IMG/VR virus record: IMGVR_UViG_3300008448_000038
Location: 17,199 to 81,198 of that record
DNA length: 64,000 nucleotides
Direction: 5' to 3' (one strand)
Source: a virus
In this document: positions 52,924-62,076 of the stretch, piece after piece
Numbering within the stretch: the stretch's first letter is position 1
Layout of the letters: each line of letters begins with the position of its first letter
Notes under the pieces: model-generated
What the model was told of the DNA's origin: nothing
What the model saw: the letters and a program-made list of their open reading frames with translations, nothing else
The model's database searches: none
Position numbers and translations under genes: made by a program

Positions 52924-54651
52924 ATGAAATTCTCAGATATCTTCAAAAAAGAACACAAAATAAATCTTGCTGGCTTATCCCAGCAAGATGTTCTTTTATT
53001 GAGAGAAGATGTTTCTGAGTTTAAAACTGGTACTAAATTTACAGTCAATCCTAAAAATAAGAGTGATAAATCTGTAGAAATAGGCGATGGTCTTACCGAA
53101 TTACATCTAGTTGATGAAAAGGGTAAAACTGTCCTATTTTCAGGAAATTACTCAAAAATTGCCTCATTATTTACAATTTTAGAGGAAAAAACACCTGAAC
53201 CTCAAATTATAGTTGTTGAAAAAACAATTGTTAATGAAATAAAAAAGAAACAAGTAATAGAAGGCCGCGAAGGCCCAATAGGACCACAGGGGCCGAGGGG
53301 TGATGTCGGGATCCGAGGAGAACTTGGGCCTGTTGGGGCCAAGGGAGAGCAGGGAGAACGCGGTGAGGTTGGAGAACAGGGTCCGCAGGGCATTGAAGGT
53401 CCAATTGGTCCTAGAGGCCCAATAGGCCCACAAGGCCCGAAGGGCGATAAGGGTGATAAAGGCGACCAAGGAATTGCCGGGGAGTTAGGCCCGATAGGCC
53501 CACAAGGCCCCAAAGGCAACCAAGGAGAGGCTGGAGAGCCGGGTCTTGACGGCCCACAAGGAGAAAGAGGTCCAATAGGTCCCCAAGGCCCCAAGGGCGA
53601 TAGAGGCGATCATGGATTACCCGGACCAAGAGGCCTAATGGGTTCACAAGGACCAAAGGGAGAGCGTGGAGAACCCGGAGAACAGGGTCCAGAAGGTCCA
53701 GAGGGTCCGATGGGCCAAGATGGTCTTCCCGGGGAGAAGGGCGATAAGGGAGATCCCGGTGTCGTTTCTGCCAGTTTCCCTTTAGTCTATGATAAAAAGT
53801 CAGCAAACATAAGTTTTGATACTAAATTCTTAGATGATAAAATTACTAAGATTGCTGTAGATCCACTTCTTGCTAGCGGTGGTAGCGGTCTTGGTGTTAA
53901 AGAAAATGGGTCAATACTTGTAAAGACGGGTGTTGATTATTTGGATTTTAGAGGTTCCATTGATCTTACTAGACAGGGTAGAACTGTTATAGTAACTGGA
54001 ACTAGCTCTGGATCAGGAACTGGTATAACTGGCCCTACAGGACCCACTGGCCCAGCGGGAGCTACGGGTAATGTCGGTGCTACTGGGGACATTGGACCCA
54101 CTGGTGCTACCGGAGTCACTGGTGCAGATGGCTCAACCGGGCCGATTGGACCGACAGGTGCTACCGGAGTCACTGGTGCAGATGGTTCAACTGGTCCTAT
54201 GGGGCCAACAGGTGCTACTGGGGTTACTGGATCTATTGGACCTACAGGGCCAACTGGACCATCTGGTATTACTAACATAAATGGTATTACTTTATCACCA
54301 ATAACTATACGAGAAGGTGATGGTATCTTGTTAGGTACTAATCTTTCTACTAAAACAATTTCTATATCGAATGAATGGGGACCATTAGAAGATTCTGCGG
54401 CTACCCTTGATGATTATATTTTAGTAAGTTTAAACGGATTAATAGGAAGTCCTTCATTATTTGCTGGTTCTGGTATAACTTTTTCTGTTGGCGCGCAGGG
54501 AATTACAATTTCATCGACGCTTCCTAAATTTACAGAAGGAGTTACTGCTCCAGCAAACCCTATAGCAGGAGATAGATGGTATAATACTGATGATGGCATA
54601 ATCTACACTTCAGTCACAAAATCAGGTTCACAAATTTGGATAGTTGGATGA
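52924..54651 (+). CDS. collagen-like tail fibre protein
   Basis: 575 residues. Residues 1-113 form a mixed N-terminal domain. Collagen block 1 (114-279) is nearly perfect Gly-X-Y with many G-P-x, G-x-K-G-D and G-E-x triplets. A non-collagen spacer (280-366) follows, then collagen block 2 (367-448) rich in Gly-X-Thr (G-P-T, G-A-T, G-V-T). The C-terminal 125 residues end in [17 protein letters not shown], the small aromatic module also found in two other virion proteins here. Collagen stalks trimerise and are used as fibres in phages. Start ATG follows the previous stop by 1 nt, with AAGGTG (52916-52921) as Shine-Dalgarno. Confidence 0.8.
   Translation: MKFSDIFKKEHKINLAGLSQQDVLLLREDVSEFKTGTKFTVNPKNKSDKSVEIGDGLTELHLVDEKGKTVLFSGNYSKIASLFTILEEKTPEPQIIVVEKTIVNEIKKKQVIEGREGPIGPQGPRGDVGIRGELGPVGAKGEQGERGEVGEQGPQGIEGPIGPRGPIGPQGPKGDKGDKGDQGIAGELGPIGPQGPKGNQGEAGEPGLDGPQGERGPIGPQGPKGDRGDHGLPGPRGLMGSQGPKGERGEPGEQGPEGPEGPMGQDGLPGEKGDKGDPGVVSASFPLVYDKKSANISFDTKFLDDKITKIAVDPLLASGGSGLGVKENGSILVKTGVDYLDFRGSIDLTRQGRTVIVTGTSSGSGTGITGPTGPTGPAGATGNVGATGDIGPTGATGVTGADGSTGPIGPTGATGVTGADGSTGPMGPTGATGVTGSIGPTGPTGPSGITNINGITLSPITIREGDGILLGTNLSTKTISISNEWGPLEDSAATLDDYILVSLNGLIGSPSLFAGSGITFSVGAQGITISSTLPKFTEGVTAPANPIAGDRWYNTDDGIIYTSVTKSGSQIWIVG
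54103..54230 (+). repeat. 54-nt tandem repeats encoding Gly-X-Thr collagen units
   Basis: A 54-nt unit (18 residues, [14 protein letters not shown]-x-G-P-T) occurs at 54103 and 54157 with a 29-nt identical core, and a degenerate third copy starts at 54211. It lies within collagen block 2 of the fibre gene. Confidence 0.85.
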
Positions 54652-54652
54652 G

Positions 54653-54660
54653 GATAAATA
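54653..54660 (+). promoter_or_regulatory. candidate late promoter box before the 963-residue fibre
   Basis: GATAAATA (7 of 8 to TATAAATA) ends 4 nt before the ATG at 54665. A GAGG (54650-54653) lies 11 nt upstream of the ATG, a poor Shine-Dalgarno spacing. Confidence 0.4.
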
Positions 54661-54664
54661 AAGT

Positions 54665-57556
54665 ATGCCGATAAATTTCCCGAATTCACCAAGCATTGGA
54701 GCTACCTACGACTACGAAGGTATTCATTATATTTACAATGGTGTAGGCTGGGTCAACAAAAGTATTTTTGGTATTTCAGCTGGAACTAACATTAGCTTTA
54801 CTAATTACAATGGTACTGGTCCTATAGTTATATCTACAACGAGTTCTGGCGGTATAACAAGTGCAGTGACTTCCTTTAATGGTCTTACTGGAGATGTGGT
54901 TGGTGTATCTAGTTTTAATGGTTACACTGGTGGGGTTACTGGTTGGGCGTATTACAATGATGGTATTAATAGCGGTTTAGATACCGACTTAATACAGGGA
55001 ATATCAGGGCAAAGATTTGTTGAAAATCTTCAGACCGGACTTTTATATGGGGGTCTTCTTCAAGTAAATGCTGGAAACTCTGCTTATTTTGATGTTTCCG
55101 CTGGGGTTGGAATTATTTCTACAGCAGGCGCATCTTTAACTGCATATCCAACCCCGTCGTTAAGTTATATAACATGGAGTTCGTTTACTGGAGTGACTGT
55201 AACTGGTATTACTTCTGATGAAGAAACTTGGATTTCGATTAATTCTTCTGGAAATTTAGTACAACAAAACACTAAATGGTTGGATAGCCAGTTCGATAAT
55301 TCAATTCCTCTAGGCGTATTGATTCATCCAAACAACACAACCATAAACTTCGCAGTTGCCATTCCCCATGTGGCATACGGTCAACCTTCACAGCTAGATC
55401 CATTTGTAAGAGCATTCGGGCCAATCAAAATTTCTGGCCACGAAATAAGCGCAAACGGAGCCAATTTACAAGTAAATAAGAGCACTGGTGCTGCATATCT
55501 GATTGGTAGGAATTACGCTACAAATCCCAGCAGTCCAAACGTAGTAGAAGATACAAATGCTACTCCAATCAGCACGATGTATCGATACTATAGAGATGGT
55601 TCTGGTAAATTTACAGTAGTTACAAATTCATCCATAGATCCTAGTAAATATGATGATGGAACTGGAACTTTAAATACAGTACCCGGTGGTCAATATACCA
55701 TTCAGAGACTTTTTTTCCTACCCGGTGTTCCAACTGTTCTTGCATCATACTATGGAAGAGAACTATACAATTCTATAGAAACTGCACAAGCAAACATTCC
55801 GTTTGAACAATTTACTGAAGATGATTCTACTGCTAGCCTTGGTGTGTTTGCAGGATATTTGATTGTTAAGAGTGGAGCAACACAATTAAATAACACCGCT
55901 GATGCTAAATTCATCAACTCTGGAATTTTTAGAAATCTTTCTAACATCGGTGGCGGTGGAGTTGCCGCAACTAGCCTTGACGATTTGAGTGATGTCACTA
56001 TAACTTCAGCAGCAAACGGCCAAGTACTTAAATATAGTAGCGGGGTGTGGGTTAATGATTCAGTTTCAAATCTCAACTTAGTATCGGCAGCTGTTGCAGG
56101 GTCTGGTATCAATGTTTCCGGTGCTACTGGATCTGTTACTATTACCAATACTGGTGTCTTGAGTTTTAATGGCAATACAGGAGCAGTTCAAGGCGTTTCG
56201 TCCATTAACGGAAGCACTGGTGCAATTACCAATGTTGCATTTACGAATGTGGCACAGACCTTTAGTGCTTTGCAAAGTTTCAGTGTTGGTGTTAGTGCAG
56301 GATATGTTGATACCGATACCATAAAAAGTGATTTATTGACTATAGATCCTTTTAATTTGTTTCCTGATTCTACAGGAATTAGATTATATCAAGATAATGG
56401 AATTTCCCAATATTATACTACTATAAAGGGAGCAGGACCAAATGCATCTGCAAACCAAACTATTACTTTACCTAATGATACTGGCATAGTTGCACTTACT
56501 AAAAATGTAGTAAGTAGTTTTAACGGCAATACAGGAGCAGTTCAAGGTGTATCAGCTGCTGTTGCCGGATCTGGTATTAGCGTATCTGGTGCAACTGGTT
56601 CTGTTACCATTACTAATACTGGTGTCTTGAGTTTTAATGGCAATACAGGAGCAGTTCAAGGTGTATCATCCATTAATGGAAATACTGGTGCGATTACTAA
56701 TGTTGCATTTACGAATGTAAATAATAATTTCAGCGTAACTCAAAACTTTGCACAAGGTCTTACTGCTGCAAATACGGTTGAGTTTTATGCAGATACGAGT
56801 TATTTCTATTCATCAATAAAGGGAAATAGATTCTTAACTGTTTCGCCGGGTGCGCAGAATTTTATAAGTGGTAATGGTGCTTCGTCAATTATTATTAATC
56901 AATCTGCTGGCAATGCAGTTTATATTGGTGATGCTGATATAGCAAACAACGGAACCTATATTCGTGTAGAAGATAATACTTCAGCCATTGCTTTTAATTA
57001 TAATACAACTTCATATACATTCCCAACAACCGTTGGAAGTCCGGGACAAGTTTTAACTACAAATGGATCTAATCCTGCGACCTTGTCGTGGAGTACAGCA
57101 ACGGGATCTGGTGGGGGGGTATCTTCATTCAATGGATTGACTGGAGCTGTGGAAGGAGTATCATCTCTTATTGGGGGTACTGGAATTTCTGTGTCCGGTG
57201 CTACTGGAACTGTAACGGTAACCAATCAGGGTGTAAGAACTTTTAACGGTGCTACTGGAGACATATCATATTCTGGATTAAGTAGATATATTACTAGCAT
57301 TTCAACAAACACAAATGCGGGATCTACTGCTGGTACTGATTTCGTTTACATATGCACGGCGGGTCTTACATTAACCTTACCCACAGCGGCATCAAATACA
57401 AATAGATATTCTGTCAAGAATACAAGTTCATCTGTAGTAAAAGTTTTTACAACATCATCTCAATCTATCGATGGTATAACTCTTGGTTATAATTTGACTA
57501 GACAATATCAAGCAGTTGATTTAGTAAGTGATGGTTCTAATTGGTTTGTAATCTAA
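54665..57556 (+). CDS. large repetitive tail fibre protein
   Basis: 963 residues. N-terminus contains P-S-I-G-A-T-Y-D-Y-E-G-I-H-Y-I-Y-N-G-V-G-W, the same small module as at the end of the collagen fibre. The body has repeats built on S-F-N-G-N-T-G-A-V-Q-G-V-S-S and V-A-G-S-G-I-x-V-S-G-A-T-G-S-V-T-I, a beta-helical or shaft-like layout typical of long fibres. The C-terminus (F-N-G-A-T-G-D-I-S-Y..., S-V-K-N-T-S-S-S-V-V-K-V) resembles fibre tip/intramolecular domains. Probably a receptor-binding fibre; which host glycan is unknown. Confidence 0.75.
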   Translation: MPINFPNSPSIGATYDYEGIHYIYNGVGWVNKSIFGISAGTNISFTNYNGTGPIVISTTSSGGITSAVTSFNGLTGDVVGVSSFNGYTGGVTGWAYYNDGINSGLDTDLIQGISGQRFVENLQTGLLYGGLLQVNAGNSAYFDVSAGVGIISTAGASLTAYPTPSLSYITWSSFTGVTVTGITSDEETWISINSSGNLVQQNTKWLDSQFDNSIPLGVLIHPNNTTINFAVAIPHVAYGQPSQLDPFVRAFGPIKISGHEISANGANLQVNKSTGAAYLIGRNYATNPSSPNVVEDTNATPISTMYRYYRDGSGKFTVVTNSSIDPSKYDDGTGTLNTVPGGQYTIQRLFFLPGVPTVLASYYGRELYNSIETAQANIPFEQFTEDDSTASLGVFAGYLIVKSGATQLNNTADAKFINSGIFRNLSNIGGGGVAATSLDDLSDVTITSAANGQVLKYSSGVWVNDSVSNLNLVSAAVAGSGINVSGATGSVTITNTGVLSFNGNTGAVQGVSSINGSTGAITNVAFTNVAQTFSALQSFSVGVSAGYVDTDTIKSDLLTIDPFNLFPDSTGIRLYQDNGISQYYTTIKGAGPNASANQTITLPNDTGIVALTKNVVSSFNGNTGAVQGVSAAVAGSGISVSGATGSVTITNTGVLSFNGNTGAVQGVSSINGNTGAITNVAFTNVNNNFSVTQNFAQGLTAANTVEFYADTSYFYSSIKGNRFLTVSPGAQNFISGNGASSIIINQSAGNAVYIGDADIANNGTYIRVEDNTSAIAFNYNTTSYTFPTTVGSPGQVLTTNGSNPATLSWSTATGSGGGVSSFNGLTGAVEGVSSLIGGTGISVSGATGTVTVTNQGVRTFNGATGDISYSGLSRYITSISTNTNAGSTAGTDFVYICTAGLTLTLPTAASNTNRYSVKNTSSSVVKVFTTSSQSIDGITLGYNLTRQYQAVDLVSDGSNWFVI
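56147..56661 (+). repeat. 468-nt-spaced direct repeat in the fibre shaft
   Basis: A 47-nt identical block occurs at 56147-56193 and again at 56615-56661 (468 nt, 156 codons apart, in frame), inside a longer similar unit. A third, shorter copy of its core starts near 56518. This may allow repeat-mediated length change of the fibre shaft. Confidence 0.75.
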
Positions 57557-57566
57557 CGGAGAAAAT

Positions 57567-58430
57567 ATGGCATACAGTATTCAAAGCATCAACGAATATG
57601 TTCTTCCGGCTTGTGCTCAATCGGAAAATCCAAATCAATTAGATACTATTTTCTTTTCTGATTTTCATCAAAACGCAAATCCAACAATAGCAGTACCCTC
57701 TCAGGGAGCAGTTTTTTATGCACCATCTGGCAACGGTGGGGCACATACAAGTAATACTGCCGCTCATTTTGAAGCGTTTGGAATAACATTTGCTTCTGGT
57801 GTCGTATCAGTATCTACTGGTGGTACTAGCAATTCTACAGGATATGGTGGATTAGCGACATCTGCCGTTATTATTCCGGGCATTCCTACACCGGATTCTG
57901 GATTAGTAACCAAATATGAATGTGAAATTCTTATACGAACAGATAGCACTATTCATGGAAACTCTCCAACTACAAATAGAGGATATTATCGATTTGGATT
58001 TATGAGCAGCACCACAAATACTGTTCCTGCCGATGGCGTTTATTTTGAATTTTTATGTGATGGTACTACGACAGATACAAATTGGAATATAGTTTTTAGA
58101 AAAGATAACTCTCAAGACAGAGTTGCAACTACCACTGCTGTGACAGCATCGAAAACATATAGATTATATTTGTGTGTAGAAAGAGATACTTCTGGAAATT
58201 ATCTTACTACATATAAAATTAAAAATTTAACCGACAATACAAATGAAGAAACTACTGCTGCTCCGACAACTACAGCAAGATATCCGAGTGCAACTGGTGA
58301 TTATATGGGTATAGTTTTAACAAATTCAAAAATCACAACTACTTCTACTACTGCAAGATTAGTTTTTGTTGATTATATTGCTGGTAGGATTAGAAGACCT
58401 GTTACTAGAGAAATTTTATTATTCGCATAA
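57567..58430 (+). CDS. fibre-associated structural protein A
   Basis: 287 residues, preceded by GGAGAA (57560-57565). Begins M-A-Y-S-I-Q-S-I-N-E and shares with the next gene the runs S-I-N-E-x-V-L, N-P-N-Q-L-D, I-P-G-I-P-T-P-x-S-G-L, Y-R-F-G-F-M, Y-R-L-Y-L-C-V-E-R and the end R-R-P-x-x-R-E-I-L. Beta-rich, lectin/jelly-roll-like look. Likely a fibre, chaperone or adhesin paralogue. Confidence 0.6.
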   Translation: MAYSIQSINEYVLPACAQSENPNQLDTIFFSDFHQNANPTIAVPSQGAVFYAPSGNGGAHTSNTAAHFEAFGITFASGVVSVSTGGTSNSTGYGGLATSAVIIPGIPTPDSGLVTKYECEILIRTDSTIHGNSPTTNRGYYRFGFMSSTTNTVPADGVYFEFLCDGTTTDTNWNIVFRKDNSQDRVATTTAVTASKTYRLYLCVERDTSGNYLTTYKIKNLTDNTNEETTAAPTTTARYPSATGDYMGIVLTNSKITTTSTTARLVFVDYIAGRIRRPVTREILLFA

Positions 58431-58431
58431 T

Positions 58432-59331
58432 ATGGCATACAGTATACGAAGTATAAATGAAAATGTATTGGTTGGATCTGTTAATAATGATAATCCAAAC
58501 CAATTAGATTTTATTTTATTTACAGATTTTCTTCAACTAGCTGCTGCTTCAAACGCATTAAGTGTTTCGGGAGGGGGATTTGCTAGTACAACTGGAAACG
58601 GCGGAACCTCTACTTTTACTTCTGCTGCATTTGCTGCTTATTTAGGATTCACTACTGGTGATATAAAAGATTGTAATGGTGTTGTTAACATGAACACTGG
58701 ATCAACCTCAAACAATAGCGGATATATTTCACATGGAACGAGTACGAATATTTTGCCGGGTATTCCAACACCGGGATCTGGTCTGATTACAAAATATGAA
58801 GCAGAATGTGGAATAGTTCTTCAAGCAGTTCCAGATTTATTAAGCACTACAAGTGGTGCATATAGATTTGGATTTATGAATTCTGTTACAAATGCAGAAC
58901 CTACTGATGGGATTTATTTAGAATTTGAATCAGATTCTGCTCAGTTACCGGGAGATGGCACATGGAATTTAGTTATTCGTAAAGACGGAACCGGAGAAAG
59001 AATCGATACTGGTGTAGTTGTTGATGAATTTGGTGAAACTGGATTATCATATAGATTATATCTTTGTGTAGAAAGAAATTCTTCTGGAACAATTTCAATA
59101 ACTTATAAAATAAAAAACAGAACTTTTGGAGTTCCTGTGACAGATACAGAAGTCACAACTACAGCATCAAACACCGCATTTTATCCTAGTGCTAATAATG
59201 ATTATATGGGATTAAATTTAATTGTAACAAAATTAACAGATGTTCGCGCATCTGCTAGTGTTCTATATTGCGATTACATTGGTTGTAGAATTAGAAGACC
59301 GCTTGAAAGAGAAATTTTAATAGGAAATTAA
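58432..59331 (+). CDS. fibre-associated structural protein B (paralogue of A)
   Basis: 299 residues from ATG 58432, 1 nt after the previous stop; an upstream in-frame start would overlap protein A. About the same size and architecture as A with conserved blocks at both ends and a divergent middle. The Gly/Ser-rich insertion at residues about 40-95 is characteristic. Tandem duplication with diversification, perhaps for receptor specificity. Confidence 0.6.
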   Translation: MAYSIRSINENVLVGSVNNDNPNQLDFILFTDFLQLAAASNALSVSGGGFASTTGNGGTSTFTSAAFAAYLGFTTGDIKDCNGVVNMNTGSTSNNSGYISHGTSTNILPGIPTPGSGLITKYEAECGIVLQAVPDLLSTTSGAYRFGFMNSVTNAEPTDGIYLEFESDSAQLPGDGTWNLVIRKDGTGERIDTGVVVDEFGETGLSYRLYLCVERNSSGTISITYKIKNRTFGVPVTDTEVTTTASNTAFYPSANNDYMGLNLIVTKLTDVRASASVLYCDYIGCRIRRPLEREILIGN

Positions 59332-59332
59332 T

Positions 59333-59542
59333 ATGGCTAGACCTCTAAGTGTTGTTAAAATAAATGATCCAAACGATCCAGATGTATTAATATATGATCT
59401 AAGAGAATCTGAAAGATTTATATACATCGGTGAATTGTTACAAAACCCAAATAAAGCTATTGTGCAAGAAATAGATAGCGGAAGAGTGTTTATTACTATA
59501 AACGCATCTGTATTTGAAGAAGTTTCTGTGGGGGAATATTGA
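59333..59542 (+). CDS. small structural protein
   Basis: 69 residues, 1 nt after the fibre paralogue. Hydrophilic with alternating strand/turn pattern: S-V-V-K-I-N-D-P-N-D-P-D-V-L-I-Y-D-L and R-V-F-I-T-I-N. No family recognised; a small fibre or joining protein is the best guess from context. Confidence 0.5.
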   Translation: MARPLSVVKINDPNDPDVLIYDLRESERFIYIGELLQNPNKAIVQEIDSGRVFITINASVFEEVSVGEY

Positions 59543-59553
59543 TCAAAACATTT

Positions 59554-59561
59554 ACTAAATA
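59554..59561 (+). promoter_or_regulatory. candidate late promoter box
   Basis: ACTAAATA (6 of 8 to TATAAATA) ends 5 nt before the ATG at 59567. No Shine-Dalgarno is seen. Confidence 0.35.
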
Positions 59562-59566
59562 TTGAT

Positions 59567-60007
59567 ATGCCAGCAGGAAGATATGACATCATCGCAGAAC
59601 AAGGAGCCTCCTTCAAGATCCAATTTGATTATCTGTATGCTGGAGTTGGGGGCACAGGTATAAACCTTGAAAATTTTACTTGTCAGATGCAAGTTAGAAA
59701 ATCTGCCTATGATTCTAAAATTTTGTTAGATGCTTCTATTTCCGGTCTTACTTATGGGGGAGTGACTGGTTATTATGAACCCGGAGTCATAACTGGAACT
59801 ACAGCCAGTGGGGGGATTTATCTTAATCAAGATATTCAGGGAATTACCAGAACTGGTGGCATTTACATTAATGTTCCTCATACGGTAACTAGATATTTCC
59901 CAGTAGGAAGACATTTTTATGATCTTGAACTTACTAATTCCGTAAGCGGTGATGTCACAAGATTACTAGAGGGAACATTTGAAGTTACTAAAGAGGTAAC
60001 TCGCTAA
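59567..60007 (+). CDS. virion structural protein (fibre region)
   Basis: 146 residues. Y-D-I-I-A-E-Q-G-A-S-F-K-I-Q-F-D-Y at the start and L-L-E-G-T-F-E-V-T-K-E-V-T-R at the end resemble small structural proteins encoded next to fibre genes in marine T4-like phages. The middle is Gly/Thr/Tyr-rich and beta-like. The TAA overlaps the next ATG (TAATG). Confidence 0.55.
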   Translation: MPAGRYDIIAEQGASFKIQFDYLYAGVGGTGINLENFTCQMQVRKSAYDSKILLDASISGLTYGGVTGYYEPGVITGTTASGGIYLNQDIQGITRTGGIYINVPHTVTRYFPVGRHFYDLELTNSVSGDVTRLLEGTFEVTKEVTR

Positions 60008-62076
60008 TGGAGATACTAAATCCATACGGCTCGGATTTTGATAAAATAGTAAGAATAGCTCCTACTAGATATTCTGCTAGAATTAAAGTAAATCTACCAA
60101 ATCAATCAAATTACGCAACGGTAGATGTTCCGGGGCCATTTTTAACAGATGATGTAAGTGTTGAAAGTTTTTTATTAAGATTTGCATATAGTCCAGAAGA
60201 AACACAACAAGGGCAAATTCTTTCGTCGCCATTTATTGATTTCACCGTATATAAGGGTGGACCTTCTGGTGGATATGCTCCAGCATTTTATCAGCCAAAT
60301 CAAGGAGTGCATAAATTTACTTTAGCCGACAGCTTTCCTTATTATTTTAATGATACGGCTGTAGATAATCAATTAAAAACAAGATTTAATGATCTTGGAT
60401 TTAAATTTTATATTTGGCCAAATTCAAGTATTATACCCGGTGATCAAACATCACTAACAAGCACCGCATTTAATAATGCTTTAATAAATGATATAACTTC
60501 AAAATCAACATCATTTTTCGGAACGTCATATTCATTTGGTACTACCGCAAATATAATGCTTGATTTTGAAAATTGGTTCAGCACCGCTATGAATGGTGTT
60601 TCAGTCCCTTATCCACCGGGATCATTGAGTGGCCTTACAGCTATAGATACACAATTTCATGATAATGTTTTAGATTTAGATCCGGGATATACCGGAAACA
60701 CTCTGACAAGAATTTATAATGGACCAATTAACCGATATGCAACCAATCAATACATTCAGTTATTTAACAATTTAAAAACTCTTTATGGACCTAATATAAA
60801 GTTATCTCATTATGGATGGGGTATGGAATTTGAACTTTATTCACAGGTAACATCATATCTTTATGGTGTAGATGGTTGGACATTTGATGCTAATTTCGGC
60901 AATACATGGACTGCATCTAGAGGTTTAACGTGGGATGTTGGAAATCCTTCTGGTCCATTTAGCAACATTTATTTTTTAAGTAATTTTGCTAAAAATAATA
61001 TAACTATTGATGGAATCTCTTTAGCCAATCTTCCAGATGAACAACAACGTCTATTAGATGATGCTGCCGAGAGATTTACTCAACATGCTCTTATACAACA
61101 GAGAGATGCTTATACTGTACAAGATTATTTGACACCTCAATATTATCAATATATTCCCAGTAAGCTTGCTACAAGTTTTTATCAAAATTTAGGATATACA
61201 TTTAATGCCAGTGGAAGAACTCCCGCAACCTATAGCAACTTTGAAAGATGGAGAACTGCTTATCTAAATGTTGCAGAACGAGTATCTGGAACAACATTGC
61301 CTGCTGGAATAACTAGAAGAAGATCTATATTACCGATCTTTAGTTTTATTTACATTGAAGGATGGGCAACTACTGAAGGATCTGTTGCCATGCCAGTAGC
61401 TGATCAATATTTAAATTTATACAAATATCGACAATTAGGCGGAAACGGTTTAAATCTTTGGTCAGCAACTAATTTTTATTATACAAACGCTGCAACCGCG
61501 CCAATAGTTAAAAGAAATATCATTTCTACTATTTTAGGATTAACTTTTGATGTGGCAAACGATACTTTCTGGTTCCCTCATCTTGGTTTAACTGGAATGA
61601 CATGGGGCACTCCAGCAGCTAAAACATATTTGCTAGGATTATATAATGATTTCTTTTATCAATCTTGCCAAAGAGCAAAGACAATTCTCTCTGATGTATA
61701 TCCTTACCGAGTTGGAAATGCAGAATCTCCAGCTAGTATTTATTTTGAATTAGCAGCAAAGAGTTTGGCCGCAGGAACCACATTTAATAATGTGACATTC
61801 CATGTAAGACTAAGAAATCAATTGACGGATGGAAATATAATTGATTATGCATTCAATCCATCAACCATTCAGGCAGGAGCAACATCTTCGCTTGGAATAA
61901 TACCTTTGGGGAATACTTTACCAATAAGAGTTGATGCTTGGGTAGATGGAATTCCAACCGGAAATACTCTGGGGATTCACGGATTTACATTCAACGTAAG
62001 AAATTACACAGATAGTAATTCTCTACTTGGTACGTTTAATGTAAAATTTGATTATGATAATTATGATTCTGCTTGA
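60007..62076 (+). CDS. large fibre-region protein with a TIM-barrel-like domain
   Basis: 689 residues. Residues about 1-100 are a beta domain. Residues about 115-520 alternate strands and helices like a glycoside hydrolase TIM barrel: F-K-F-Y-I-W-P, I-M-L-D-F-E-N-W (D186, E188), I-K-L-S-H-Y-G-W-G-M-E-F-E-L-Y near 264, I-F-S-F-I-Y-I-E-G-W (E451) and G-G-N-G-L-N-L-W near 480. Two acidic residues at strand ends (D186/E188 and E451) are the layout of retaining glycosidases. The C-terminal 110 residues are beta. Located in the fibre block; a glycan-degrading tailspike is plausible but not shown. Its stop overlaps the -35 of the dUTPase promoter. Confidence 0.5.
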   Translation: MEILNPYGSDFDKIVRIAPTRYSARIKVNLPNQSNYATVDVPGPFLTDDVSVESFLLRFAYSPEETQQGQILSSPFIDFTVYKGGPSGGYAPAFYQPNQGVHKFTLADSFPYYFNDTAVDNQLKTRFNDLGFKFYIWPNSSIIPGDQTSLTSTAFNNALINDITSKSTSFFGTSYSFGTTANIMLDFENWFSTAMNGVSVPYPPGSLSGLTAIDTQFHDNVLDLDPGYTGNTLTRIYNGPINRYATNQYIQLFNNLKTLYGPNIKLSHYGWGMEFELYSQVTSYLYGVDGWTFDANFGNTWTASRGLTWDVGNPSGPFSNIYFLSNFAKNNITIDGISLANLPDEQQRLLDDAAERFTQHALIQQRDAYTVQDYLTPQYYQYIPSKLATSFYQNLGYTFNASGRTPATYSNFERWRTAYLNVAERVSGTTLPAGITRRRSILPIFSFIYIEGWATTEGSVAMPVADQYLNLYKYRQLGGNGLNLWSATNFYYTNAATAPIVKRNIISTILGLTFDVANDTFWFPHLGLTGMTWGTPAAKTYLLGLYNDFFYQSCQRAKTILSDVYPYRVGNAESPASIYFELAAKSLAAGTTFNNVTFHVRLRNQLTDGNIIDYAFNPSTIQAGATSSLGIIPLGNTLPIRVDAWVDGIPTGNTLGIHGFTFNVRNYTDSNSLLGTFNVKFDYDNYDSA

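Noticed and set aside
53179-53806. Long antisense reading frames across the collagen region (minus strand)
   Set aside because: They are the complements of Gly-X-Y codons, giving Pro/Gly-rich artefacts. There are no separate start signals and the + strand frame is clearly the real gene.
54103-54230. CRISPR-like array
   Set aside because: Units are contiguous in-frame coding repeats without unique spacers.
53937-54278. Minus-strand 113-codon frame opposite collagen block 2
   Set aside because: Shadow of the tandem GPT-type repeats.
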